DNA of 64,000 nt from Patiria miniata (lineage: Eukaryota > Echinodermata > Asteroidea > Valvatida > Asterinidae), in the NCBI RefSeq assembly GCF_015706575.1, contig NW_024037074.1:28509334-28573333 (forward strand), given 5' to 3'. The first letter of the stretch is position 1, and each line of letters opens with the position of its first letter. The notes beneath the pieces are model-generated. The model ran no database searches, was not told the origin of the DNA, and saw only the letters and a list, made by a program, of their open reading frames with translations. The position numbers and the translations under genes are program-made. Shown one piece after another: positions 23,210 to 35,095 of this stretch.

Positions 23210-23553
23210 GTCAGTGTGGTGACGTTTAATTGATTCTATTATAACCGTGGAAAGAGTACGCCGTCCCCATAAAAAAGTATGTTATTCCGTCTCCTTTCCA
23301 AACTTTTATCGGCCGGCTAAACAGTAACAATAACAAATGTGGATTGCCCATAGTTGTCATGGCAACAGATTTAAAAAGAACCCATCTTTTCATTTACATG
23401 TTATCCCCTTGCCCCCCGGATAGGCCACTGCCATATCACGCCGACACATTCTCTGAATAATGATTCCTCCAAATTATGTCTCGTATACAAATTTTTCAGT
23501 TCATGTAGTGATTTTGTTTGTAATTTTAGGCCCTGAATTGTTTTTTTTTACAG
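23210..23553 (+). other. Gene 2 intron 2
   Basis: A 344 bp intron ending in a T-run and acag directly before the ATG. It aligns with intron 2 of gene 3 (for example catagttgtcatggcaacag). Nothing else is seen. Confidence 0.62.
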
Positions 23554-24390
23554 ATGAATATCTGCGTGGCCACCATTCTGTCAATCGCCCTACTTCTGGG
23601 GAATTCTGTCAAGCTCCGAGCTTCCGTTATTGGGCCGGTTCCCTCGGACGGTGATGGTCCTGCGTCTCAGGTGTGTCAGCAGTGCTGCCAGGGACCTGCT
23701 GCAATACCCGGCATACCAGGTCTGCCTGGTCCAGTAGGACCTATGGGGCCGTACGGTCAGCCTGGGTCAAATGGCGATGCAGGTCAGCAAGGTGAAATTG
23801 GCCCTATTGGACCTATGGGTGAGCGAGGAGCACCTGGGAACACTGGGTCTAAAGGTGATAATGGGATTGGTCTGCCCGGCAAGATAGGTCCGAGAGGGCT
23901 ACCTGGTTTTGCTGGAGGAACTGGGAAAACTGGTGTCAAAGGTCAGAAGGGTGAGCCAGAGGAGACACCAGACGACTCCAACCAGCGGGTGGCATTCACC
24001 GTGGTCAGGACGAGCGGCTCAGATGAATCTTCGAGTCACGACACCCGTTTGCCCTTTCAGCAGACCGAGACGCTTCTGCCGGGTACCAGCTTCGATCTCG
24101 AGACCGGCACGTTCACATGTAGTGTGCCGGGCACCTACGTATTTACGTTTTCTGTTCTTAAGTATAGCAACAGCGGTGGTCTTTACATCCATCTTGTTAA
24201 AAACAACTACCATGTGATCACTACCCAAGGTATATCAAATCAACGAGGTCAGTTTTCTGGTAGCGCGGTGCTGGCTCTTCAGCAAGGAGACACGGTATAT
24301 CTTACCATGTACGGTAGGGCGTATAGCCATCCCACCTCTCACTACACCTCATTCAGTGGCTTCCTCCTTTACCCGGAATCAATCAATTAA
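23554..24390 (+). CDS. Gene 2: secreted collagen-stalk C1q-domain protein
   Basis: 278 aa in one exon. Signal peptide (begins MNIC where the others have MKIC), C41/C44/C45, 17 Gly-X-Y triplets, the GI break at 104-105, PGKIGP with K110, then further triplets and the C1q head. The last triplet is altered: residue 136 is Glu where the others have Gly, so the helix probably ends one triplet earlier. The stop used by genes 1, 4 and 5 is lost, so the tail extends to PESIN. The head differs from the others at exposed-loop positions (G155, G209, an SHPTSHY stretch). The role is inferred as extracellular recognition, as for gene 1. The start is fixed by the acceptor immediately before the ATG. No canonical AATAAA is seen close downstream. 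Confidence 0.93.
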   Translation: MNICVATILSIALLLGNSVKLRASVIGPVPSDGDGPASQVCQQCCQGPAAIPGIPGLPGPVGPMGPYGQPGSNGDAGQQGEIGPIGPMGERGAPGNTGSKGDNGIGLPGKIGPRGLPGFAGGTGKTGVKGQKGEPEETPDDSNQRVAFTVVRTSGSDESSSHDTRLPFQQTETLLPGTSFDLETGTFTCSVPGTYVFTFSVLKYSNSGGLYIHLVKNNYHVITTQGISNQRGQFSGSAVLALQQGDTVYLTMYGRAYSHPTSHYTSFSGFLLYPESIN

Positions 24391-24599
24391 TTAACTAATC
24401 TTCACCTTGCATAAATGTACAAGAGCAGTGCCCCCCCCCCCGAAAAAAAAAACATTTTCGCTTTCCATTTTGCCGATACAATAACCAATGATTACATATG
24501 AATTAAATGCGCATGATAAAAATTATTAATTTTTAATACATGTATAGCATCAAAATATCAAAACGGTTTGCACGACATCAAAACTACTTAAATAAAAAA

Positions 24600-24980
24600 A
24601 ATAAATTACGATAAAAATAATATTTTTAGAAGGAAATATTTTTAGCTGAGATCGAAAATTTCAAAATGTATAAATCTGTCTCATTTCGGCTGAAAGTCTG
24701 CTCCACATGGTAATATCACGATCCCGTGTGCGTTGTTAGGCTTTGGACACACTTTAGGATTGTTGAACTTAACCCCACAACAGCTTTTACTGCGAATTTT
24801 AAACTCATGGACTGAACTCAACTCGACGGATAAGTCTGAAAACTAACAAAGAATATATTCGCACCGAATAACCGAGAGCCAATGTAGTTCCTGAGGGTAT
24901 GGATGCATGTCTGCTTTGCGATCTATACTTCTCGAGATAATCAGTCGGGCAGCTGCAGCATTCTAAATATGGTGTAATTG
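24600..24980 (-). mobile_element. LINE reverse-transcriptase tail remnant, unit 2
   Basis: Minus-strand fragments include RSKSCCGVKF, PKVCPKPNNAHG and WSRLSAEMRQIYTF, matching the LWNxLPxxIR end of LINE reverse transcriptases. Decayed. Same position as in units 1, 3, 4 and 5. Confidence 0.65.
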
Positions 24981-26100
24981 TTTTAAGCTGGTAATCGTAT
25001 GAACCAAAATATAAGAAATATACTGTTCAAATAATCTAATCGGGAGTTATCAGATGTATCTATTAAACAATAATGTATGTGTTTACATTGCACTGCACTG
25101 TTCCGTATAGGCAATATATTTACAATTCCGAGTGCTTGTAACTTAGCTTTTCGTAGACGAGTATTGAGAGATATATCACGAAAGTTTGCTTTAAAATATT
25201 TGACAATAATTATATTTGTTTCCACTGTGGAATGAAATATTGTTAGTAAAGTTTTAATAACAATGTGAACCAATACAATATTTCAGAAAATATGTTATTT
25301 GTTCACTTTGTTATGTGAACATAAAAGATAAGTAATGACGATTGAAAAACGTACATTGTTTCTGCACCGGTTGGGTTATTCTTGGATGAGTGGAGACTCG
25401 CCCCGATATCGTTAATCCTCGGAAAGATTTTGTTTCTTGCTGGGAAAAAGTATGCATTTGAATAGCAGCATAGAATCGAATGTATTATATAAAACATGGG
25501 TGACGTGACGTACCTTTTCATGTAATGAACCACGGCCTGTGTCGAAGTATGACATATAATGTGTTGTTTGTGAAAAACTTTATGCATAATTTCTTTTTAA
25601 TTAGAGAATAGTTCAAACTCAAACAAGCTTTGAGTTTGAACTGTATATTGTTGTTACATTGATAGTTTTTGGAGTGGATCATGATTTGATGAATACCTTG
25701 CAGAGATATTTGGCTATTTCCGGCTGCTTTTTTCTTCAATTATTGAAGAAAAGTTATGAATGTATTGTATTTCTTTTTTTATTGCTTACAGATGTTTGGA
25801 AAGTTAAAAAAAATACGATGCGAAGAAGTATCAGAACCAAAAACTCCTTTATGTTTTAAATGTTTCACTGTTCACAAAATAGCAGCCTTATCAATAGCTC
25901 AAATTTGTACTGCATTTTAAGCAATTATTGCGGTAAGTTTTATAAAGACCTCTTTGATAATTTGACCTTATCAGTGTAAAATAAAAATCAAAAAAAATCA
26001 ACGTGCCTTCTGAAAGTAGTAAAAATATTGAGATGAACAATGCTGAACCTAAAAAAGCCAAGATTGTAGAATTGTGTGTCTTGATATGGTTTGTTTTAAT
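24980..26100 (+). repeat. 3'-flank block, unit 2
   Basis: AT-rich non-coding DNA that aligns throughout with 35095-36245 behind gene 3, and carries the atcctcggaaagatttt motif (about 25412). Short frames on both strands are not shared with unit 3. Confidence 0.65.
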
Positions 26101-26101
26101 A

Positions 26102-26787
26102 CAGGGTGAGTACAAAAAAAGAAAAAAAAGAAGCTGAACCCAAACCCCCAAAAATATATTTCACATCTAAATAAATGTGTAACATCAAAAGTAATAATCA
26201 CTGGAAAGACAATTGCACAACCTACTTTTGGAGAAAAAAAATACTAATGAAATTGCTCAATCCATTCAAAGAATATCACCACTTAAACGCAATGACCCTC
26301 AAACCTTTTCGTCAAAAAACAGTTTATTGTGCATTATTACTGTTTGGAACAACAACAAAAATGACACAGAATACTTGTTTCAAAACTGTCAACAACAGTA
26401 CACAATATCTTTATTAACAGCCCTGGTTAGGCAAACAATTTGATTTACAAATTCCACTTTGTTAAAAAAAAACGGGCCTTCAAAAGGACCTTGTTGAATG
26501 TTTTCATTTTTTAAACTGAGGTTTTATCGCTGGTGCATGTTTGAAGACAATTTTGACGACGATTCTTGAAATCGCATTTTTGGACTAGGAGGTTTTAGGG
26601 TCAATTCCATTGTGTTTAAATTGTGATATTGTTTGAACAGATTGAGCAATTTTATTATGTTTTTCATCAAAACATAGCTTATGAAATTGGCTTTCCGGTC
26701 ATTATTATGTTTGGTGCCACACATTTGTTTAAAGATATGAATTATAATTTTTGGGGTTTGGGTACCGCTTTTTTTTTACACACCCCG
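26102..26787. mobile_element. Long-terminal-inverted-repeat element, TA target (Tc1/mariner-like)
   Basis: A 686 bp element beginning cagggtgagtacaaaaaaag and ending with the diverged complement (ttacacaccccg), flanked by TA on each side. The inverted arms extend about 250 bp: aattgctcaat, aatgtgt and ggaaagacaatt-like stretches recur in reverse on the other arm. Arms are clearly diverged. No transposase, so it is non-autonomous. A TA target suggests Tc1/mariner. A single-ended relative lies near 46371. Confidence 0.75.
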
Positions 26788-28265
26788 TACAACCGTAGCT
26801 TTGGTATATTGATCAATGGATCTACATCGTTTTCGAATATATTAGTCCGAATAAAAAAAAAACAAGTTTCTCTTCCTGGTTTTTGAAGAAAAAAAAAGGG
26901 ATGACGGGCTTTTTCCTTTTTTTTCTCAAGATGGCCGCCATTTTGAAATTTCCTGCAACTGTCGGTGTTTGCACTGTTCAAAGACACTTTTAAAATGGAA
27001 AACAAGTTGGACAAGAGAACTGAACACATTTACAGTGTCATTTAGAGTTGTATTGGTCTACAATGAACAGTTTTAGACGCATTTGCTTTAACCGTGGACT
27101 TGTTCGGTGTTTTTACTGCATTTTTTCAAAAGAAAATATTAAAATAATAATAAAACAACCCAGGCGGCCTCCAAATAGGAAGTAGGCGGGGACGAGTAAC
27201 ATATTTTTTTTACTTTGCCTTAGCAATTTTGATGTAAGTTTTCAACTTAGATCCTCATTGAATTAAAAGATGGTAACGTGCAGAGAAAACAATCGTGATG
27301 GATTGGCAAACATTTAGGCCATCCCATCATTTTTTGAAAGGTTGAAATGGTCAGTTGTTATACAGCTAATTATTAATGCCTTTTCCCTTTCTTTTGCTTT
27401 ATTGGTAACGAATACAAAGCTCAATATTTATATTGATAATCAGGATATTTTGTTGAAACGTGCCCTGTCATCAAAATAATAAAAGCCCATTGCAACGACT
27501 ACAAAGGAGAAAAATAGGCGTGTTGTCATGACTTTAGACAACAAAACGGCTCTTCTCACTTAAGCAAAAAAGAGGTAAAAACACTTAAATAAAATCGACC
27601 TAGGAAATCAGCCCAAAACATGTTTAAACCTAGAACATATATTAGTTTATTACAGCCTCATCTTTTTTATCTCAAGTTTTCTTGTTTCTAGGGCTACAAA
27701 GGTTATTCACTTTTGAATGAGACGCCGACCAAAACAATCGGCCCACGTTTAGTCTTTTGTTTGTAAAATAGGCTTCATAACCCGGTACTGCAGACATTTC
27801 TAGCTTTTATTTACTTAATTTGTGACCTGACATTAATTCGTTTCTTGCGGTGTACACAGCATGGTTCCCTACCTCAGTATTTAGACTTGATAATATAATA
27901 GGAAACTGGAACCATTCTACCAGCAGCAGTGTAGCCAGACTTCCCACCATGGGGATTGGTGGAGGTACAAGATGTTATTCCAGTGGGAGGGAAGGTGGAG
28001 GGGGCAATTTCTGTTATACCTTATACCCGCATGGTCATTTATGGGAATTAATTATTTCCGGGGGGGGGTGCCGGACATTATGTTCTACTGGTGCGTGTAA
28101 GCCCAAGCCCCCTACACCCCATCCCTCCCCCACTCCACCCCAGTGGCTACGCCGCTGTCCACCCTGTCCACCAGCAGGGCGGATTTGATACATCGTTTAA
28201 GCAAATTAAAGCGGCCACCTCAATTGGAAAAATATCGATTATTTTACAAGGGCTACAATAGACGA
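26788..28265 (+). repeat. Distal 3' flank, unit 2
   Basis: Non-coding DNA aligning with 36658-38120 behind gene 3 (shared motifs: ggccatcccatcat, gagacgccgaccaaaacaa, aaactggaaccat/ggt). The first 350 bp have an A- and T-run-rich stretch with an aagatggccgccattttg motif (about 26929). From about 27940 the sequence is rich in G and C runs. Confidence 0.55.
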
Positions 28266-28267
28266 CA

Positions 28268-29500
28268 TGACTGTTGTAAAATCGACTCACTCATCCTCTT
28301 CCTCTTGATGGAAATATTAAGGAAAAGGAGAACAACAGCACTCTGGCATTAAATAAACGCCCCCCCCCCCCGATCTCGTAAATTTGGGGTATAAGGGATC
28401 CACCGTAGGCTGCCCGGGGTGGTCAGGAGGTAAAGGGATGCATAGGCGTAGGCAGCGGTGGGGGGGATGATTTACTCCCGCACCCAATATTTTGAAAAGA
28501 GTGCCCTTTTCCATTCAAATGCCCGTATTTCACCACCGCTTACCACCCAATAGTTTGTAAAGACCACCCAATAGTTTGTAAAGAGTGTCCTTTTTGTTAA
28601 GTGCCCTTTTTAAAACAAATCCAGCGTGATATAACGTTTCGGATGCCTCTTTTTTTCAATAGCCCGCCTGTATCGCCCTGAAAAGCACCATTTTATTGTG
28701 AGGCGCGGATCCGGGGGGGGGGTGCCCCCCCCCCCAGCTCTGTCCCCCCTAAAATTTCCACACAAATTTCTAAAAAAAAGTCGAACCCCCTCCCCCCCCC
28801 ACCCCTGTGACACCCAAAAAAGTTAAACTGGTATAATGTTTGCCCGTTCAAAATACGGTTTACAATTCTGTAATCTTGTGTTAATAATCATCGAAATTGA
28901 ACAGCGCCCCCTATTGGAATGTGGTACCCCCCCCCCCCCCCAGTTTTTGTTTTTACCGAGGCCAAGTGTCCAGAGAAAAAAAACCTGTGTACATTTTCAG
29001 AATGTTTTGCTGATGAAACCCCCCCTTGCAAACATTCCTGGATCCGCCCCTGATTGTCGGTTATAGTGTTCATAATTGTCGGTTGTAAAAAACACCCCCG
29101 TCGACAGATGGTACCAGCCTAACCACCTAACACCCCCCCCCCCCAACACACACACACACACACCCACACACCCACACACACTTTTTGATTTTACGGACTG
29201 GCCAAATGTCCGGTGAAAAAAAATGTGTCTACATGTCACCACGGATGTTCGAACATTCAAACAATAAATATGACCGTGCTACGCCACTGGGATGGTGGGG
29301 GCGGGCCCGGGGTTCCTAGGGGGATTTGTGCTTCGGCTATTGAAGGTTGGCGTTTTGTTGAGGAAAGACGTCTGTTGTATACGGTTGGATCCAAACAGTT
29401 TGGTGAGTTTGGGATTGGGTGTTGGTTGGGCAAGTGTCAAGATTGGGGTTGGCATATTTCTGTGTTTGGTTTTGGTATAGAGGTTGTGTTCAATAAGCAC
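28268..29500 (+). repeat. Diverged A-block, unit 3, with inserted short repeats
   Basis: The A-block head (ctcatcctcttcctcttga) and tail (about 29290-29500, gggcaagtgtcaagattgg) are recognisable. Between them lie C- and G-homopolymers, a duplicated caatagtttgtaaaga stretch (28548-28585) and two reversed copies of the GGATCC family (28930-29055; fragment at 29190-29225). Non-coding. Confidence 0.55.
29131..29182 (+). repeat. C-run plus (CA)n microsatellite
   Basis: A C homopolymer followed by ca dinucleotide repeats with cccacaca interruptions. A slippage-prone simple repeat. Confidence 0.85.
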
Positions 29501-29893
29501 GAAGCGCAAAACAAACACTGATTGAATCACGTAAGGCCGGTATACGTCATTATTCTATCCACCAATCAGAGTAATCACCCAACAAGTCGGTGACCACAAG
29601 TGAGTGGTCTGTGATTGACAGGTGCCAATCACAATCCACGCGTTTGAATGTGTCACCGACATCAATACAATCATTCCACCAATTAGATGCGTCTATTCGA
29701 GTGTCGGTGATACAAGCTTCGGGTTTAACGTGTGGCAATGTAACATTAACATCATTTCCCTCTCATCAATATGAAGCGGGTCAGTGGTGTGTGATTGACA
29801 GCGCGCAGGGGCCAATCACAAACCGGACTTGCAAGTTCCTCAGTCACTGCTCGGGAAATCGACGTCAATATTTAAGTCACAAGCTGCCGGCTC
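29500..29893 (+). promoter_or_regulatory. Gene 3 promoter
   Basis: Same motif order as the other units: ccaatcag, paired ccaatcaca, tacgtcatt, three GTCGGTGA-type motifs, gacgtcaatatttaag (about 29861-29876) and tcactcc. The conserved part starts inside acgaagcgc. The usual taatac-cc-rich lead-in was replaced by A-block tail. Confidence 0.75.
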
Positions 29894-29977
29894 ACTCCTC
29901 ACAACAACCGCAGCTCATGTCCACGTTCAGACGACAACCCGAGAGAACTGTTTGCAAGATCGAAGAAGAATTGCACG
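29894..29977 (+). other. Gene 3 exon 1 (5' UTR)
   Basis: 84 bp, donor gcacg/gtgagt. Upstream ATG at 29917 with an open frame to the donor (codon 17 is Glu, not Gln, the only change from gene 2). Confidence 0.7.
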
Positions 29978-32900
29978 GTGAGTGTTCTAAACAGTCTTTT
30001 ACGATAATTCTGCAAACTTTGGGATAGATCTTTTGTGATGTATGATATTGACACAATGTGCTTATAGCCAAAACAGTGCGCTGTAAATATTTCCGACCAT
30101 GATGATTCCATTTTCCATACGGTTATTCGATAACTTATCATGCGATATTGGTGCTTGAATCATAACCAGGTATTATGATGCATAGACTACAGCTGAATGA
30201 GCTCTAGTCTGAACAGTTGATGCGGATTCAGACCAATGATTTTGTGAGGCCAAAATCAGGAAATAATATAGCTAAGATCAAATACATGTATATAGTCACT
30301 ACTTTTTTTTATTTGTTCGGGATTCCTGTCTGACAATATTACAGCTCCTACTGACATGGTGCACCCTCGACGCATTTTAATTGCCCTAAATACTGAATAG
30401 TGAAAAAACACTATAAATTCCTGGAAGTTTTATAAGTTTTATTGCCATTCAGATTCGCCGGTTTTCCAGTCAAACATGGCTGTAGCTTTTTCAAGAGTGT
30501 ATTACATCAAGTTCCTTATTGTTATTGAAGTTCATGCACTTTCACAATTGTGTCAGATGATCAATGTAAACCTTTTCGTGTTTAACGAAAGAAATCTTGC
30601 GAAAGCTCGACCGCCCATAATATCAGTATGGTCAATCACGTCCTTTATTTACTCGCTAGTTTTCCCTGTTGATTGTCGAGCATAGAATCCCGATGCGATG
30701 TGCTCACCTTTTTTCCCCGGAAATCACTGTAGCTAATACAGAATAAAAGGTTATGCGGAAGTTGGCCACGGAAAAACGTTTAAAGGAAACCGTGACATCT
30801 GAAACATCCTGTCCTATGTTGTGTTATTGAAAATTCGGATAATCTCAATACCTTTTGCGTATTGTGTTTTTTAAACTGTGTCTTTAAACCATTTCTGTTT
30901 ATGGGTGCAGGCCAGCAAATCAGTCCGAAATTGCCTTCGCCTGCAAAATCACGAAACTGCATGCCCTCAAATTCTTCAGAATTGGAGCATTTTGACGGCC
31001 GTGAACATGTTTTTTTTTAAAGAAGAAAAAAGGTTTGAAGCCGTGCAGAGGACTGCGAGCTCGTATTTATGTGAAATGTTAATGATGATTCGGCCCTAAA
31101 ATGCCTCTATTTTGCAGTGGAGCGTAGGCGTCCATTTTCAAAATGGCGATTGGCTTCAGGACTGCTTTTAGGGGTGATCATCTTTGATCACCTAGAGATT
31201 GAACCCCAGAAAATTGAACAGAAAATGAAAGATGATGAAATAATCTTTAATTTTATGTACGTCTTGAACAGTCCTCAAAGAGTTATGTGTATTTTACCTG
31301 TATTTCTGAAGTGGGGACATAAAACTTTTAACATTGGGGCCTATTGAAATGTATTACTGGTCTGCAACGATAGGTCTAAGCGTTACTTTCAAGCGTTGCA
31401 GGATAAAAGTGTCAATTGTCAGAATATACTTTAGGGCGCAACGAACAAATCGGATCATGATCACACACATTTTATTCATGTTTAAATTGCCCCCAGACAT
31501 GCAAACAAAACAAAAACAGGAGCAAAAAAAGGATAAAAAGAAAAAAGAAGAAAGAGGTGCGAATATCATAATGTTGCTAATTTAACTGGTTGGGGTGCAA
31601 ATGACCCTGGACACCCTCAAAAAAATGTATCAATCGGGAAAATGATATGGGGGGGGGGGTGTGCTTTGTCCTCCTCTACACACACACAAATCCTGGCGAC
31701 GCCCATGGCTGGATACATTTGCAAAATCATGTTAAGAGTTGAGGTTTGCAGAAATTATTCGAGCGTCAATTTAGATTTTGCATCTTCCCTTTAAAAAAAA
31801 GCGTATTTCTTGTCCTAATTTTACGCGGTTCTTTATATTGGTTGATGACGAAACACGCACGAGATTTTTTCTTTCATGTTTACGTACTACATACAATCAG
31901 GTTCGTAAAACAAAGCCCCAAAAATAAGAGAACTAAAAGAACTAAAAGAGAGATGTGCATGCAAACTATAGAAAAAGATCGAAGACTGCATTAACCGTTT
32001 ATCGTGTTAGCGATAACAAAAGAAATTTGATTGATTTTGAGTTTCTTTTTAATTATCTTTTTATTTCCGCAGAGTGATTACAACAATCAACAAACTGGTT
32101 AATATGGTCTAAATATGAAAAAAGTATATTTTTTGCGCAATAAACCTCATTTTGGGCGAGTGCTCAAAATGTCATCCTTTCTATGATCTAGCCACCTAAC
32201 AATGTTCCTGTCATGTTTCCTTCCCTGACAATTAAAACAAAAGTGTGTAAATTGCTTCATGAAAATTTATCGAAAGTCATGTCATTTTTTTTTTTTTTTT
32301 AACACTGCCAAATAATATTTTTAAGGGCGGATGCAGAGAGTTTATTGCCGGGCGAAGTTCGTGCTGGGAGAAAGGGTGAGGGTGGAAGGGCTCTCTCAAT
32401 CGAAATTTGCCTTTTTTGATTAATTTTCGGTCACTGCCGGGGGAGGGCGCCCCCTCCGCACCCCTAGAGCCGCCACTGATCTGGCTAAACTGCCGATTTT
32501 TTTTTAAACATGAATGACTTTTGTGAACGTAAGCATGAAGTTGAATTCCCGAGCTGGCCTGAATCTAAAGCACAATAAATTCAATGCAAATACGTCAATT
32601 GCCTACTTTTTATGCGTATAGTGGAGATACCCTTAAATAATTTGATCGTTCGCTTAATTCAACTGGGTTTGAGAATGCTAACGGGTTTGTATGCGAATTT
32701 GAAAGAAAGTGTTCACACATTGAATGAGCAAGGTGTGAAATTGGACGGGAAAAACATATTTAAATAAAGAATATGCTGTTTTAAAAACTCAGATAATTAT
32801 GCTTTCAAAAACGATTCAATGACTTACTAGTGCCTCAAAAATACACAGATTTGTATTGCATAATGAATTTGAATAAATTGTATAATGAATTTGAATAAAG

Positions 32901-33199
32901 GCTTTCATGAAAGCGTTTGAATCAATTTTATGTTGATTTCAGGGAGCATTCAGGTTCCAGAGAAAAATGTCACAAAGCGTCATTAAAACATGTTGCTTTT
33001 TCTGGGTGTATTCGGTCACGAAAATGCAAATAATCTTTGACCACTGTTTTTATTTGTGAATAATTGTTCCTGGTTTCGAATGATTATTGATCAAAGTGAA
33101 GAAAAACCCCTCCAAATTGTATTAAATTCAATGATTAAAGTATTTCTTTCTTTACTCAAGCATAAACGTTACCAGTTGTCTTTGTTTATTATTTTTCAG
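29978..33199 (+). other. Gene 3 intron 1
   Basis: A 3.2 kb intron. It includes a roughly 400 bp segment (30900-31330) found only in genes 3, 4 and 5, with a cattttcaaaatggcgat motif, then a G-run (31650) and the GGCGGATCC element (about 32325-32480). It aligns almost end to end with the gene 5 intron. No coding sequence. Confidence 0.62.
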
Positions 33200-33267
33200 C
33201 CTACCGTGAACTCCTTTTGATCTCTTCTTGGACCTGATCTTCAAGACTTCAAGAGCGAACCATCGAG
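33200..33267 (+). other. Gene 3 exon 2 (5' UTR)
   Basis: Conserved exon between atttttcag and gag/gtcggt (or the nearby gtgtga). Carries the TGA that would stop the upstream ORF. Confidence 0.6.
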
Positions 33268-33600
33268 GTCGGTGTGATGATGTTTAATTGATTCTATCAT
33301 GACCGTGGAAAGGGCGTGCCGTCACATAAGAAAAATAATGTAATTCGGTCTCCTTTCCAAACTGTTATCGTCGGGCAAAACAATAATGCTAACAAGTGTG
33401 GATTGCCCGTAGTTGCCATGGCAACAGATTTAAAAAGAAGCCACCTTTTTATCTACATGTTATCCCCTTGCTGTCGGATAGGCCACTGCCGACACATTCT
33501 CTGAATAATAATTCTTCCAAATTATGTCTCGTATACAAATTCTTCAGTTTATGTAGTGATTTTGTTTGTAATTTTAGGCCCTGTATTGTTTTCCTTTCAG
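33268..33600 (+). other. Gene 3 intron 2
   Basis: A 333 bp intron ending ttttcctttcag before the ATG. An in-frame ATG upstream (33556) lies in this intron and is not a plausible start. Confidence 0.62.
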
Positions 33601-34434
33601 ATGAAGATCTGCGTGGCCACCATTCTGTCAATCGCCCTCCTTCTGGGTAACTCTGTCAATCTCCGAGCTTCCGTTACTGGGCCGGTTCCCTCGGACGGTG
33701 ATGGTCCTGCGTCTCAGGTGTGTCAGCAGTGCTGCCAGGGACCTGCTGCAATACCCGGCATACCAGGTCTGCCTGGGCCAGTAGGACCGATGGGGCCGTA
33801 CGGTCAGCCGGGGTCAAAGGGCGATGCAGGTCAGCAGTGTGAGATTGGCCCTATTGGACCTATGGGTGAGCGGGGAGCACCTGGGAACACTGGGTCTAAA
33901 GGTAATGATGGGATTGGTCTGCCCGGCAAGATAGGTCCGAGAGGGCTACCTGGTTTTGTTGGAGGAACTGGGGAAACTGGTGTCAAAGGTCAGAAGGGTG
34001 AGCCAGGGGAGACTCCAGACGATTCCAACCAGCGGGTGGCATTCACCGTGGTGAGGACGAGCTACTCGGATGAATCTACGAGTCACGACACCCGTTTGCC
34101 CTTCCAGCAGACCGAGACCCTTCTGCCGGGTACCAGCTTCGATCTCGAGACCGGTTCGTTCACCTGTAGTGTGCCGGGCACCTACGTATTTACGTTTTCT
34201 GTTCTTAAGTATAGCAACAGCGGTAGCCTTACCATCCATCTTGTTAAAAACGACTACACGGTGATCAGTACCCATGGTACATCAAATCAACTTGGTCAGT
34301 TGTCTGGAAGCGCGGTGCTGGTTCTGCAACGAGGAGATACGGTGTATGTTACCATGTACGGTAGGGCGCAAAGTGGTTCCACCTATCACTACACCTCATT
34401 CAGTGGCTTCCTCCGGAGTCAATTAATTAATTAA
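33601..34434 (+). CDS. Gene 3: C1q-collagen protein with Cys in the helix and altered tail
   Basis: 277 aa from the ATG directly after the acceptor. Signal peptide, C41/C44/C45, collagen stalk, GI break, PGKIGP (K110) and C1q head as in its paralogues. It has two departures. Residue 80 is Cys (TGT, 33838-33840) where all other copies have Gly (GGT) in the first position of a triplet. Such changes normally weaken a collagen helix, and this one also adds a thiol. At the 3' end, 7 bp present in gene 2 are missing after the SGFL codons, so the tail reads RSQLIN instead of LYPE or LFSE, changing the last conserved strand. The frame is otherwise open and head positions look diversified (Y155). It could be functional with changed assembly, or in early decay. 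Confidence 0.9.
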   Translation: MKICVATILSIALLLGNSVNLRASVTGPVPSDGDGPASQVCQQCCQGPAAIPGIPGLPGPVGPMGPYGQPGSKGDAGQQCEIGPIGPMGERGAPGNTGSKGNDGIGLPGKIGPRGLPGFVGGTGETGVKGQKGEPGETPDDSNQRVAFTVVRTSYSDESTSHDTRLPFQQTETLLPGTSFDLETGSFTCSVPGTYVFTFSVLKYSNSGSLTIHLVKNDYTVISTHGTSNQLGQLSGSAVLVLQRGDTVYVTMYGRAQSGSTYHYTSFSGFLRSQLIN

Positions 34435-34719
34435 TAAATAATCACCACGCATAAATATACAGGAGCTGTGTTTCCCCCCCCCCTCAACAAAATGGTTGGT
34501 TTTTTTTTATTTTGACGAAAAACAATGACCAATTATTTTACAGAAATAATGTTCAATGTAATAATAATAAACAAAATGTCTGCTATTGGTACCATTAACA
34601 GGCATGATAAGAATTATTAATTTTAAATATATGTTTAGCGTTGATATATCAAAACAGTTTACAAAACATCAACACTCCTTTTTTTAAAATCATTAAAAAT
34701 AAGATAAAAATAAAACTCT

Positions 34720-35095
34720 CATTTTTAGAAAGAAATATTTTAAGCTGTTATTGAAAAAAATCCAAATTCATAAATATTTCTCAATTAAGCTGGAAGTCTG
34801 TTCCCCAGAGGTATACATGGTAAAAGCACAATCCCTGTGTCTTGGTAGGCTTTGGACAAACTTTAGGGTGGCTGAACTTAACCCCGTCGCAGCTTTTAGT
34901 GCGAATGTTAAACTCATGAACTGATCTCAACTCGACGGATAAGTCTGAAAACTAACAAAAGATCTTGAAGTCAACCCTTACCGTATTTATAACTAGGAGC
35001 CAATGTAGTTCCTGAAGTATGGATGCATGTCCGCTTAACGATCTATCCTTCTTGGGATAACCAGTCGGACAGCAGCATTCTAAATATGTTGTCAT
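34720..35095 (-). mobile_element. LINE reverse-transcriptase tail remnant, unit 3
   Basis: Minus-strand fragments NIRTKSCDGVKF and PKVCPKPTKTQG align with the unit 2 remnant. Decayed. Confidence 0.6.

Noticed and set aside
33556-33600. Upstream in-frame ATG extending genes 3, 4 and 5
   Set aside because: These ATGs fall in intron 2 before a conserved acceptor cag, and the extensions differ between genes, while MKIC (MNIC) is common to all.
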